Origin: Lentinula raphanica
Lineage: Eukaryota > Basidiomycota > Agaricomycetes > Agaricales > Omphalotaceae
Reading direction: 5' to 3'
Assembly (NCBI GenBank): GCA_027919835.1
Contig: JANVFP010000007.1
Coordinates: 682,001-746,000, forward strand
DNA length: 64,000 nt
Shown here: one piece after another, positions 44,832 to 55,768 of the stretch
Position numbering within the stretch: the first letter of the stretch is position 1
Layout of the letters: each line of letters starts with the position of its first letter
The notes under the pieces: generated by a model
What the model was told of the DNA's origin: nothing
Seen by the model: the letters and a program-made list of their open reading frames with translations, nothing else
Databases searched by the model: none
Program-made: the position numbers and the translations under genes

Positions 44832-45417
44832 TGTTACGACCATCAGAATCGGAGCTCCGTCGGAGTTTCACTCGGAGGTTGGACTTGGAGATTTCCTGAA
44901 TCTATCTAAGTCATTCCCAACAGCATCCACCTTGTCCCTCATTCCGATTCCGCCGGTGCATCGGTTTGGACTAACTTGATTATGATCTTATTGTTTTATT
45001 CTCTGACAGCTCAGCTGACCTTTATATTGATTTACTTTACAATAGCTTATTGTCTTTCTCACCTCCGATGCTGTAGTACCGAGATGTGTATCGTCTTATT
45101 GTACTTTAGATTAGACTGACTATCCGTACAGTATATAAGGAGCCTGTACATACTTACATACCTTAGTTTTAATATCAACTTGGATTACCTCGTTAACGTT
45201 AACACTCACCTCTGTGCTCCCGGTGTCGTCTTGATCGTTGATCATCGCCGACTCCGAACCTCCGTCGGACTTCGTACTCGTTGTACTCGTCCTCCTCTGC
45301 TCTCTTGGTTGAACACGGTAACGTGGCGAGGGTGTTGCTCAATAACAACACTAACGTTCAACAATCCTCTGTGTCTCTGATCGGAGCTCCGACTCCGTCG
45401 GTGGCACGGTCCTAACA
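44832..45417 (+). repeat. 3' LTR of the Ty3 element
   Basis: 586 bp, apparently identical to the 5' LTR. Followed by the second copy of the GGAGG target duplication. Confidence 0.92.
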
Positions 45418-45696
45418 GGAGGCTCGCAGGGTGAGAAGATTAGAAGAAAACATAGCAGCGAATAGCGAAGGTCCAGAGTAATGCTGTCTCCGGAACCAAA
45501 GGCGATTCTGTATCGGAAAGACGCGTTCATCCGAGATGGATGCGCAGATGAGAGATTGTGGTGCCATATAATGAGTCCTAGAGCAGTGCAGTTAGCAAGG
45601 ATGCGCTATGTATACTTTGATACTTAACTTTTAGTCCTTTGTACAAGAATTGTATGTGGTTTTTTTTGTTTTTGCATGATGACAGTACTATACTAT
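45418..45696. other. Right flank of the Ty3 insertion, no gene seen
   Basis: Resumes the target DNA interrupted at 38084. No recognisable coding sequence. Confidence 0.4.
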
Positions 45697-46299
45697 TTAT
45701 TCATTACATGTTTCTTTCGTTGAGAATACTATGATCCCACTATAAGCAGATTCAGCAAGAGATACTCCAAGGGTAGACAAATTGCATACCTTACGTCCTT
45801 GAAGCTCTGATAAGCAATGGACGAATGATTCTCCTCCACGCAAACCGGCGATTTGTAGTAAACAAGAAGATTTCCATATGTGTTCTCCGACCTTGATGAT
45901 TTCATGTTCATCAGTCGCGCGCTGGAAATGTGAAGGACGTACATCGAAGACATCGAATCCGAGGTCTGTCAGAGCACCTCATCTCCAACAGGAGATGCGC
46001 CAAGGTTTCTAGAACAACAAAAACGGTCAGTATATTTCGATAGAGGAGCAAAAACACTCACCGGCCCTTCTTCTCCTCGCAACTGCAATCGGCGGCATCC
46101 ATATTCGAGTCGAGGATGGGCACCGCCTATCCCATTCAGCCTTCCTTCGAACGAAATTGTTCGACATTCCAATCTTCCACAGGCCTCCGCGATCGTTGAA
46201 GGCGTACAGGTATCCGGGACCGTCCGCACGAGACGTCGAACGTGAGCGACGGATTGCGTAGAGAGCACGTAACAATCGAGAAGAACGGCGGCTTGACAT
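45697..46299 (-). CDS. T5orf172/DUF1766 (GIY-YIG-like) domain protein, copy 2
   Basis: The start ATG at 46299 gives MSSRRSSRLLRALYAIRRSR, a basic leader. The domain follows: PGYLYAFNDRGGLWKIGMSN, then RRKAEWDRRCP and PPIAVARRRRA. Exon 1 ends at 46062 with a GTGAGT donor. Exon 2 starts at 46008 (ETLAHLLLEMRCSDRPRIRC), and after a GTACGT intron the last exon begins with ATDEHEIIKVGEH. Intron positions match those of the paralogue at 18.7-19.2 kb, so the two copies descend from one spliced gene. The last exon diverges, and the stop used here (45697) is tentative. The frames are open. Function is unknown beyond a predicted nuclease-like fold. Confidence 0.72.
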
Positions 46300-48474
46300 T
46301 GTCTGAGGTGAGAGTTGAATGAATAGAAGAGGTCCGAAGTCGTAGATAAGAAGTCGAAGTGGTTGTCTAGCGTGATGAAGGAAAGGAGGTGCTGCTGTTC
46401 CCCAAATTTCTGTCGTGATAGTGTGGATAATGCAAAAGGACGACAAAGAGTTGAGCTCTTGAGCGTGGAAGGAATTAGAGAACCTGATTGTCGCAGTCGA
46501 TAAGATCACAGGGAGCAATCAGTGATCGCGTAGGCAATTCACGCATTCGCGTTTCGGCCTCGAGGTCCTTCCATTCCTACACGACTCCGACCCGAAGACG
46601 GCAAGTTGTGATGCCATCTGGGGACTGTCAGTGATTCGTTCTCTGTGCAATTGACGTTGCCGGACATTCGTTTTCGATAAGTTCAAGGATTGTTTTCGAG
46701 TCCGAATTTTTGACAGAGCCAACAAAAGTCGACGCGATTCAACGTATGTCTTGATAGACGCAATCTTGAGGGTATGATGGATGGTAACTTGAGTTTTGAG
46801 ATCGAGAATTCTCGTACAAGAGTGCGATCAAAAAAGGCTCTATAGGAGCCAATCAGATGAACATTTGAACGGTCCTTTCAAGACTTCCACAGCTGGGACC
46901 TTCAAGAGAGCTATTGCGATTTCGGTAGGACGATTGAACTAGAGTGACCAACACTCGCGGGTCACGTCTCTTGTTCGATATTGACTTTCTAAGAGATCGT
47001 CCATCAGAATCAGTGAATATTGGAGATTTCGAGTACGTACCAAAGTTCATTTCCCAAAAACTTGTGGAACAGGAAGTTTTCATTCAACAAGACGAAATTT
47101 CTCTGTTCCTGACACAAAACAAGGCTCAACCTTCGCATCTTTGACTTCATGACTTTTCCATTGACGATCTTCGACCTCGTATACAAAAAACTGCTGTGAG
47201 TCAACAATATATCTGACGGTAGTCCAGCCTTGAATAGCTATCCCCAGATTTAGTTTTGAAATGCTGGGGATTGTATCGAGGGATATTTGAGAAATTCAGA
47301 GACATGCGATTACAGACAAGATCTTACCTTTTCCTTCGACTGACCGGAAAGCAAACGACAAAAACGCCAGTCTCATCGAGGTACAGCAGGAGAACCCACA
47401 AATATCAGGGTGAACGATATCAAGCAAGGCCTTAACTCCAGTCTCGGCAGTAGGGCTCCGGACAACCACCAGACGGATGCAGGCAGCAACTGGTGGTGGG
47501 ATCCCTTCAGAAAACCGGGTCTTCACCATTCTGCTGCTGCTCCTTCCGCATGAGCCGTGTAAAAACAGAGCGTCTGTCTCCCTCTATCGAGGTTCAAGCC
47601 CAGATGGGAAAAGCCTATGCTTTCCCTGAAACCGAATTTAGCATGGAGTTTGATTCGAAGACGAGATCGCGATGCACCAGGATCTTGGCTCCGACTAAAA
47701 AGCGTTGTTGCTGATCTCCTGCTTGTATACTATGCATGGCTTTGAGAACGCAAAGGACGTTGGAGGATGCTAAGACTGTTTGAACGACGGTATTCTTTCA
47801 GAGTGCTGGTTTTCGATGGCTGAGGTAAAAGTTTGAGGAACTGGAGGTCCAAAGAGTGATCAGGGAAGATCATTGTACAACGACGTTTGGTATGAGGGTA
47901 AGTGTATACAAGTCGAGTGAGTGCGGCAGTTTTGGATCTTGTTGAAAAAAGGCATTGTCATTTCACAATAACTGCTCTTTTGTCGTCGTTTCCATAGGGG
48001 CTTCTAGAAGGGGTCCATGTCAGGGTCTGCCATTTCAAACAGCTATGAAGCATTCACGAACCCTCTCTGATGTGCTCCTGCCGAATACCTCTGTATGAGT
48101 TGCTGCTGCTTGAGCACAAAGCGAAAGCGTCTTCCTTGTTCGACAGATCCTAATAGCGGGACACTTTCGGGTGAGTCAATTTCAAGATTCGGGCTCCTCC
48201 ACTCACGAGCAGTTCAGAAACGAAGGGATGCAACATGTTAGGTCTTCAAAGTGGCTAAACCTGGTCCCAGGATCGATAGCGACAAAGAACGGGCGAAGAA
48301 GGAAGGTCTTGATGGTTGACTGATTGCACTGTGAGATTCCGCTCGTGCTGGCTTTGCCCCTTCAAGTCTTCAAGGCAGATTTTGGCGCGCGGAATCAACA
48401 AGCGCCGAACCAACTAGGCAATCGCGTGATGGTCTTTCAGGGTCTTCCTTATCGGGATTTCTTTCCAGACCGCC
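46300..48474. other. Long stretch without a recognised gene
   Basis: Several minus-strand ORFs (46519-46725, 46853-47207, 47296-47529) have coding-like composition, for example IPPPVAACIRLVVVRSPTAE and DICGFSCCTSMRLAFLSF near 47480-47330. They show no family I can name and do not join into a clear spliced gene. They may be remnants of one decayed gene. No transposon end was recognised here, although the left end of the block at 48.5-64 kb might be expected in this interval. Confidence 0.35.
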
Positions 48475-51400
48475 ATGTCTCGCTTCATTGTCTCCTTTTC
48501 CAAAGAGGAGACTGAGGCTGCTCTAGCCTACTATTCCTCCAATGCTACGCAGTTTCCACCTTTGGTTTCCGAGTTCTTCCAAGCACTTCTACGTCAAGTT
48601 TCTCAAGAGAGTTGCTCTGGAAATCTTTCGCAGGAGACCAATCAATGTAATACCTCTACTGATATTCAGTCATCGACAACTCCTCGAACAAGGACGTCAA
48701 ACAATTCTCTTCATATCCCGCGCCTCTCTCAGACGATCAGTCCGTATCTCCTTACCCCCTCGCCTTCTCCGCCTAGAATGTTTCCCGAAGACGGAAAATT
48801 CCAGACGATGTCAACATCTCCAAATGATCCAACCCAGACAACTTTTACCACGAATCAGACTCAGAGGGGGGATTTTTCTATGCCCACGTCTTCCCCTTCG
48901 CTACCTAGAATTTTCCAACATATGAATTCGGTTCAGTCAAGGGGGACGAGACTACCTTCCGTCGAGCCATTTGATGATATGGTCAACTCGGAAAACACAG
49001 GACAGAAGGATTCTCCTTCATGTCTACCCACCGCCTCGTCTTCTCCTAGCTCGTTTCCACAGAATGGAGATTTTCAGAAGGTGCATGCCGTTTCCAAGGA
49101 TTTTGCATCGACTACCCACCCAGCGAGTTCGAATTGGACGTGGGGCTTCTCTTTGCCCAAGCCTTCCCCTTCTCTGTCTGAAACAAGGCTACCGTCACCT
49201 CCCGTCGGGTCTGTCTCAGTCGATAACATTTGGGACTTGGACAATACAGCCCAGACGGTTGATTCCGCAGGACAAGAATCGAGAGACGGAGGACTTTTAA
49301 AGAAAGGAGTATCTGATTTAGAACAGATGGACAGCCATAACAACATAAGTCAGGCTGTCTTTCACCCCTTGCTCCCAGTGCTCAACAGTTACAGCAGCGA
49401 AAGAGGAAAAGGCCGACGGTCACCGAAACCGAAAACGACGAATACGTAGAAGAACTCGACTTCGAGCAAGATGACCTTACAGACGATGGAGAAGAGGAGG
49501 ATGACGAAAACGATGGAGACTACGTTGAAGGCGACAACGGAGGGAATAGTAACGGCAGCCGAGGTGGACGAAGCAGTAGGGGAGGTCGGGGCGGTCGAGG
49601 GAATACGGCTGGTCGAAGGGGTCAAGGAAGTAGGAGCAGGGGTAGGAGAGGTGGAGGTGGAGGAAATTGCTCTAGAAACGGGGCGAACGTTTCAAGAAGA
49701 CCTCCAGGTCGAAAGTCAAGATCAGACGCATTGGAAAATAACACTGATATCCCCGGAGCGCCCTCTACATACGTAGGGACTGGTGATTCAACAGGCGCAA
49801 GGGGCGAGACGCACTCAAATAATTCCTTCATCTATTCTCCCGATAGAGCTGCTCCCTCCAGAGAAGTTCAGCAGGAGAGTACCCTTCTTCTTCTCGCTCT
49901 GTCCTCCTCTCCCAATAGTCTTGATTGGGTCGAAGAGTTCGTCAAGGCCATTCAAGGAGAACCATGGGCCGAAACTGACTCTTTGATTTCGGAATCCTTG
50001 AAAAATCTCGCCCTTCGGTGTTCCCGCTCCAAAAACATGGACGCTTTTGCAACGTTCTGCAGAATGTTGAACGAATTGATGTTTGCAGCTAAAGTGAACA
50101 GGTAAGGCTGATCTCCTTCCTCCTTGAGCTAGACGATATACTTACGAAAGAGAAACTAGTATCATTCATGCTCAGCGAAGAGCCTTCCCCTCGAAAACAC
50201 CCAGCATCAAGGGTATCTTGGACACATTGAAGCAGGAAGGATTCAGTGAAAGAGAGTTGGGTATATGGATGAGTTCTGGAACACGTTGGGCCAGAGTAGC
50301 AGGGGCAGGTAAGTGCAGGTGTTTTGGAGCAAGCTCTCCGACTAAGCCTATACCCTTAGCTTCTATCTACTCCCTGATCCTGATAGCTGAGAAGCGGTTG
50401 TCTTACCGTTGGGGACGGGAGATATCCTCTGCAACTTTGGTAGAAGCCTGCCACCAAATGCGATCTCCCTCGAACAACGGTAAGCGCTTCTAGGATCTCT
50501 AGTGGTACGATTCTCATTCTGTACCCTAGTCACTCTTGGATTGGTTAGAGATGGTCTCATCCCTATCATAGTCAACCTTCAGAAAGCTATAGTTTTCACT
50601 ATTCCTATTCTATTCTCTTATAATACCCGGGAGATATATCGACTGCCTCCTGTGATGAATATAGCCCAAATCGAAGAGACAGATTGGTACTTCGATCTTT
50701 TCTATTACAGGTGATTCGTTTTTCCTTCATCATCACTTCCTTATCTCAATCTTTCACTTAGGATAGCGGTGAATGTTCCTCGCTGTAAGGAACTTTGGAA
50801 AGAGATTCTCGAAATCAGACCCTCAGTGGAGAACGTTACCTCCTTCTATACGTTCAACCAACGCCACCTCAATTCATCCAGTAAATCTACGTTACCCGCC
50901 ATAATTGCCTGGGATTTCGACGACGGACCTCTTTCCGATGAGGAAATGGAAGACGCCATCTCAGTCCAAAACCCTCAACCATTATCTGTTCTACCTCCTG
51001 TCACTTTCGCTGGCTTCGCAGGAGAGATTCTGGAGACGAATTCAGAGAAATGGGGTCCCCTATATGTTGTCAAGGCATCTTTCAACAGCAGAAAAGTACT
51101 ACAAAAAGGAGAACGTCCTCCCTTTTCCCTGAAGAACAGAAACTCTTGGACCGAAAGTCAGAGGAAAATAGCTCTCAACGGAGAAAGACCTCAAACGCTC
51201 CAAGAATTTTCCGTACAGGTGAGTTAGCATCTATGAACCATAACTCCATATGAAAAAGCTACGTTAGGTTCGACAAAGATACGATCCGGTTACAGGAGCT
51301 ATCAGGGCTAAACAGAAATGGCTATTCCTTACTCAAGAGGCAATAGGAGGGTAAGTTAGCTTTACTAGTTCTCTTCACATCCAACTAAAGGTCAAGATTG

Positions 51401-52295
51401 TAATTAGGAGGGAAGTTAAGGTCGTGGATGAAGAAGATAGGACTCTTCTAACGGTAGACTCAACGCTACCAGAAGAGCACAGAAAATGTCTGTGGAATGC
51501 CATAACAGCTTTTTGCCATGCCACCGGCGTGAATCTTCTCAATAGAGACACTTCTGTGCTGGAATCTCCCCCCATTTTCCAGGTTTGGCACCTTTCTTAC
51601 TACGCCAGATTCGGCCAATCCGTACGTTCTTACTCCTTCAATCCAGACTCAAACTAACTGTGTCATCTTTACGATAGGGGAAACCGATCCCAAAAGATTT
51701 TCATCCGTTACATATCAAGAGATCAGACGATTCAAAAGTCAACCACGGCCAGTTTTTCGTAAGGGCATCTAGGGATCTTCAAGTGTTCGGCAAGGAGTTC
51801 GTAGCGGTGTCTGAGGCCATAGGCGAAATCCTTCAGATTATAGTAGAGAAGGTAAGATGGGCTATCATTAACACGATCGAAGCATCAGTTGATTTTTCTG
51901 AAAGCGTATTGAGCGGGATCAGGATCTCTTTGGAAAAGATGTGGAGGCTATGATAGATATCATGCCTCTTCATGACTTTACCCCGGTCAGGCCTTTCACA
52001 GGACTGGTCGTAAACGTCAACTCGGCAACTGCAGCACACAAAGACGCAGGAGATTTGGGGGGCTGTTTTGTTATAAGTCTAGGTTCTTATGATGGAGGTG
52101 TTATGTTTATATCAGCCTCGACTAGCTGTGGAGACAAGAAACGGCGATGTTGTTTCGTTCAAATCCCAAGACTACTTTCATTTCAACTTGCACTACAAAG
52201 GGGATCGTTGTTCCGTAGTCGTGCAAGCTGATAAAAGTGGACTAGCTTATTTAAAGGACTCGAATGGATGGCAAGGCAATCCCTGGGTAATGTAA
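48475..52295 (+). CDS. TET/JBP-family 2-oxoglutarate/Fe(II) dioxygenase with RG-rich linker; one frameshift
   Basis: Ten exons keep phase at every junction: 48475-49308, 49389-50101, 50160-50308, 50360-50479, 50530-50710, 50762-51218, 51268-51350, 51408-51621, 51678-51850 and 51905-52295. Residues 1-280 are Ser/Thr/Pro-rich. An acidic patch then precedes an RGG/GRG box (GGRSSRGGRGGRG), probably nucleic-acid binding. The C-terminal half leads to the dioxygenase core: H and D of HKD (52037-52045), SLGSYDGG, LCLYQPRLAVETRNGDVVSF, the second His in FHFN (52179-52181) and Arg in GDRCS (52206-52208). TET/JBP enzymes oxidise 5-methylpyrimidines in DNA. After SYDGG (about 52098-52101) the frame shifts, consistent with two missing bases, so this copy is probably inactive unless the shift is an error. 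Assignment to TET/JBP rather than another dioxygenase family is by motif pattern. Confidence 0.75.
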
Positions 52296-52431
52296 TACTA
52301 TAACGATTTGAAATATGTAGATACAGCGTACTTGCAATCACAGCAGTATATTAAATCGACTTAATAAGTTGGAACCGTAGCGTAACAGCAAAAAATGTGA
52401 GCAAAAAGACAGCGATCAAGCAAGGCTTCCT

Positions 52432-53165
52432 TTAGAGTGGAGAGTGGTCAAGAGCACTGCGCCCCTCAAGTCCCTCAAGTCCCTCAAGCATCAGAACTCG
52501 TACTAGTAGTGTCCCCAGAACCTGAGCCATCAAAGGGTTTATCCTTCTGAGTTTGATTCTCTGTCCGAGGAACTGTTCAAGGGAAAGGTCCAATGGGGGT
52601 ACTTCAGGGAGAGTCGAATTTTGAAGAGAGATCTCTCCATCGTCGTGTTGTTGTTGTTGTTCGTGTCGACGTAGAGTCTTCCCCTGTATATAGCGAGGTG
52701 TCGGCGGCTCTGTAGGGATTAACACTGGAGGCTAGACTTAGCACATATGCGCTGCAAGATCAAGAAAACCCATGCTACCTTGAGCTGGTGGAGTTTGAAA
52801 GTAAAAGGCAACGTGGCGTCGTAGATTCCTTCCCTGTATATCAGGAGTCGGGGTCGGAGGCGCTGTAGGGATCTCTACTGGAGTACGTTAGAGCAGACTC
52901 TGCGAGATCGAAGAAAAGCATATAAACCTTGAGTTGTGGCTTGAATGTAGAAGGTGTCGTGTAGATGTAAAGTATTTGCCTGTATATTCGGAGTAGGTGT
53001 CGGGGGCTCAGTACTAACTGAAGGGAAGAATTAGTCTAGACTCTGCAAGATCAAGAAAATAAATACCTTGAACTGTTGGAGCCTCAAAGTAGAAGGTTTC
53101 GTGGCGACGGAGAGTCCTTCCATGTATATTGGGAGTAGGAGTCGGAGGTGCTGTAGGGATCTCCA
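52432..53165 (-). CDS. Gene of tandem phase-1 exons encoding Pro-rich repeats
   Basis: Four exons on the minus strand, 53165-53067 (99 nt), 53017-52928 (90 nt), 52877-52779 (99 nt) and 52724-52432, each with a CAG acceptor and GT donor and all split after the first codon base. The first three encode versions of one 30-33-residue unit, for example IPTAPPTPTPNIHGRTLRRH followed by ETFYFEAPTVQ. The last begins with the unit's first half (IPTEPPTPRYIQGKTLRRHE) and continues to a stop. The introns are also similar to one another (TCTTGATCTTGCAGAGTC), so whole exon-intron units were duplicated. The 5' end upstream of 53165 is not clear. I recognise no family. It lies tail to tail with the dioxygenase gene, 136 bp away. 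Confidence 0.7.
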
Positions 53166-53199
53166 CTGAAAAGGTCAGTATTAGGATATACTCTGCAAG

Positions 53200-53776
53200 A
53201 TTGAGAGAAACATTGTACTTCGAGCTCTACGTTCACTAATCCGTCTAGCCTTGACTCTCTTGAGGAATTTTTTATGACTTTCCTTCACTGCTTGAACTAG
53301 GTGCTCACTGTCGTTAGTCCGTGGTGAGTAAGCTTCACTGAATTAGGATACCTGTCTTTCGTCTAATTCTCAAGGACTTATAGGACATGTATAAAGCTTT
53401 GAGTTGGGAATGTGTAGGAAAGTAAAGCGTTCAAGAACCGGCGCTGGCAAGAAAGAAAATTGCCTATAAATCCAGCAAGTTCTCGAGGGGCCCCTAGTTT
53501 TAGACGCGGGAATAAGAGATAAGAGATAAGATCGGTAGCCGCATCCAGACTGCCTTACAAATCGACATGTGTTACGTTCAAGTTCATCTCCTTTTCTCCA
53601 CACGTTGTTCTGCTCAGTTTTTTATTTTCGCTTTTTTCTTCGAACCCAGGCTATAATCTTGCTTCAATCTCTCAAATTGTATTCTACATGTTAGCAAGGT
53701 GAGCGGTACAAATCTGGGACAAAGCGAGAGGGATAGTCTAAAAAATGCAGGGCTTCTCGTGATAGGAATAATCGAC
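53200..53776. other. Stretch between divergent genes, no clear gene
   Basis: Probably holds the 5' exon(s) of the tandem-exon gene on the minus strand and the promoter and first exon of the protease gene on the plus strand. No exon could be assigned with confidence. Confidence 0.35.
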
Positions 53777-53853
53777 ATGCCTCTGGTCGACAATTCCGAC
53801 CTTTTGGCTACGTCTGCCAATGCCATCGCCAACAGTTTCACAAAATAGCAACT

Positions 53854-55216
53854 TTGCTGAAAAACTGTCAAGCCTTTCTACCTTTTCTTACGTTCAGCTT
53901 TGTGTCTACCGTGTCGAGCCACCCAAACTATGAGAACGCACTGGACCAGCTCTACCCTGTCCTTCCCTCGCTCAACTCCCCTACTACTAGGGCTTATTCT
54001 TGCTTCGATTCTCAAATGAAACAACTCCAGGACATCTCCCGACAACTCGCCTCTGTACCTACAATGAGGAAGGCATTCATTCACACCGGCCACCACGACA
54101 TTCTTCCCTCGGACAATTTAGCCTTGATCGTTCTCAGGAACCTCGATATGCTTTTAATCGAAGTACAAAGAAGAAAAACCCTGCTTGAAGCCGCTTGGTG
54201 GAAACTTTTAGACGACAGTCCCACTAAGGTAGAAAGTCTGCTCACAGATTTAATGAACGAGGTAATTCGCGCGTTCTACACTCTACGAATACTTTCTGAT
54301 TTCAGATAGACTCGTGGTCGCCCGGACAACTTTTGGAAAACCGTCCGCAATATTTCTTACCGTGATTTTTCGACCTTAGGAGTAGGTCGTTGGGTCAACG
54401 ATGAGATTATCAATTATTTTATAGACAAGTGGTGCTTCCGCTCGCGTAACACGTTGGGTCTTGGAACCTTTTTCGCCGGAAGTTGTCTGTTCCAGGACCA
54501 AAATTCGTGCCTTGTGGCCAAGAGATATCTTACTGTGGAAGATGAGGAGAAGGTGAAACGCTGTGTAATGAGAAGACAGGTAAGTTTTACAAAATCTAAA
54601 TTGTAAAGAGCGCTCTCACGGACGCTTGCAACTTCCTCCAGAAAATGCTATCTCTAGAGAATTGGGATACCGTCTTCTTTCCTATACATGAGGGATCCTC
54701 CCACTGGTATTCCGTCAGAATCGACTTTACCTTAAAAAGGATCGACATTTACGACAGTCTTCAAGAGACCTGCATCTCCAATCGCCAGAAGCCAATCGCC
54801 AATCGCAAGAATACCAAAATCATGCTCGTAAGCGTTAAGTTTCTCTCAATTCCGTTTTAGTCTTAAACCTAGGCTAGGTTCTTATGTGGTTAACGGAAAT
54901 TCTTGGCTCTATCAGGGGAGAGTCAGTCTGCTTAACAAACAATCCTCGGTCTGATTGGATATGCGATCCTCATAGTAAGGTATGAGCTATGTGATTTCAA
55001 GATCATCATCTCTTCCTCAACGCTTCTCAGGTTCCGTTTCAGCCAAATGCTTTCGACTGCGGCGTTCATACCCTATGGCATTTGAAACACGTCCTGGAAT
55101 ACAGAGAAGTAATCAATGGAAAACGTAGTGAGAAGGATGGTCTGTCGTTTACAGATAACATGGTGGGCAAACGCTTAAGATTAGCTCAAGAGCTACTTCA
55201 CGATCTTGCTCCCTGA
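53854..55216 (+). CDS. Ulp1-type (C48) cysteine protease
   Basis: Exons 53854-54261, 54310-54579, 54642-54827, 54878-54979 and 55031-55216 all join in phase 0. They give at least 383 residues without a stop. The N-terminal part is a helical region (KQLQDISRQLASVPTMRKAF). The protease domain begins VGRWVNDEIINYFIDKWC. The catalytic His is in SSHWYSVRID (near 54707), the Asp in DIYDSL, and the oxyanion Gln and catalytic Cys in PFQPNAFDCGVHTLWHL (55034-55080). C48 proteases of this type cleave SUMO or ubiquitin-like proteins, and transposon-linked copies are common in fungi and plants. No ATG opens the first exon as drawn, so a further 5' exon probably starts near 53777-53820. The frame is intact and all catalytic residues are present. 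Confidence 0.85.
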
Positions 55217-55453
55217 ACCTTCACAGTATTTGTTATTTCGAGTACCTGTTGTTTGAAAGTTGTACTAGTTTCATCAGTCTGTTTCTGCAATTGTATACAA
55301 GCTCGATGAGGCCCTACTCATCGGGCTTATGTTTCTCAAAACGTGTTCCCCTGGTGTTCCCCTCGTGTTTTGAATGTCCTTCCCTCTTTCTCTTCTGCCC
55401 TTTCTTCCTGCCTCTAACCAAGCCCTTCCTGTTGCTGCTAATCCTTTCCCTAT

Positions 55454-55762
55454 AGACTATCCTGACGTTGTCTCTAGACGATCCGGTTTTTCTCTCTAGA
55501 CGAACCGGCCTTTCTCTCTAGACGAACCGGCCTTTCTCTCTAGACGATCCGGCCTTTCTCTCTAGACTATCAGGCCTTTCTCTCTAGTCTATCCGGCCTT
55601 TCTCTCTAGAAGATCCCACCGTTCTCTCTAGAGGATCCCACCGTTCTCTCTAGACAATCCCGCCGTTCTCGCCGTTCTGTCTAGACAATCCCGTCGTTCT
55701 CTTTAAACGATCCCGCCGTTCTTTAAACGATCCCGCCATTCTCTTTAGACGATCCCTTTAAA
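55454..55762. repeat. 22-bp minisatellite ending at the Plavaka start codon
   Basis: About twelve head-to-tail copies of TTCTCTCTAGACGAACCGGC and CT, drifting towards TTCTCTTTAAACGATCCCGCC near the right end. The array stops six bases before the transposase ATG at 55769 and starts about 240 bp after the protease stop. It therefore occupies the transposase promoter or 5' leader. It could hold transposase-binding sites, which is inference. Confidence 0.85.
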
Positions 55763-55768
55763 CGAATC

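Larger units (their letters stand above)
38085..45417 (+). mobile_element. Ty3 (gypsy/Metaviridae-type) LTR retrotransposon, recent insertion
   Basis: The 7.33 kb element has 586-bp LTRs (38085-38670 and 44832-45417) starting TGTTAC and ending CTAACA. They look identical throughout by eye. It is flanked by a 5-bp duplication GGAGG (38080-38084, 45418-45422). Gag and pol are on the plus strand in frames related by -1. Pol order is protease, reverse transcriptase, RNase H, integrase. The integrase is truncated, and the DNA between it and the 3' LTR holds a separate gene on the minus strand. Identical LTRs imply very recent transposition, although integrase would have to come from another copy. 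Confidence 0.93.
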
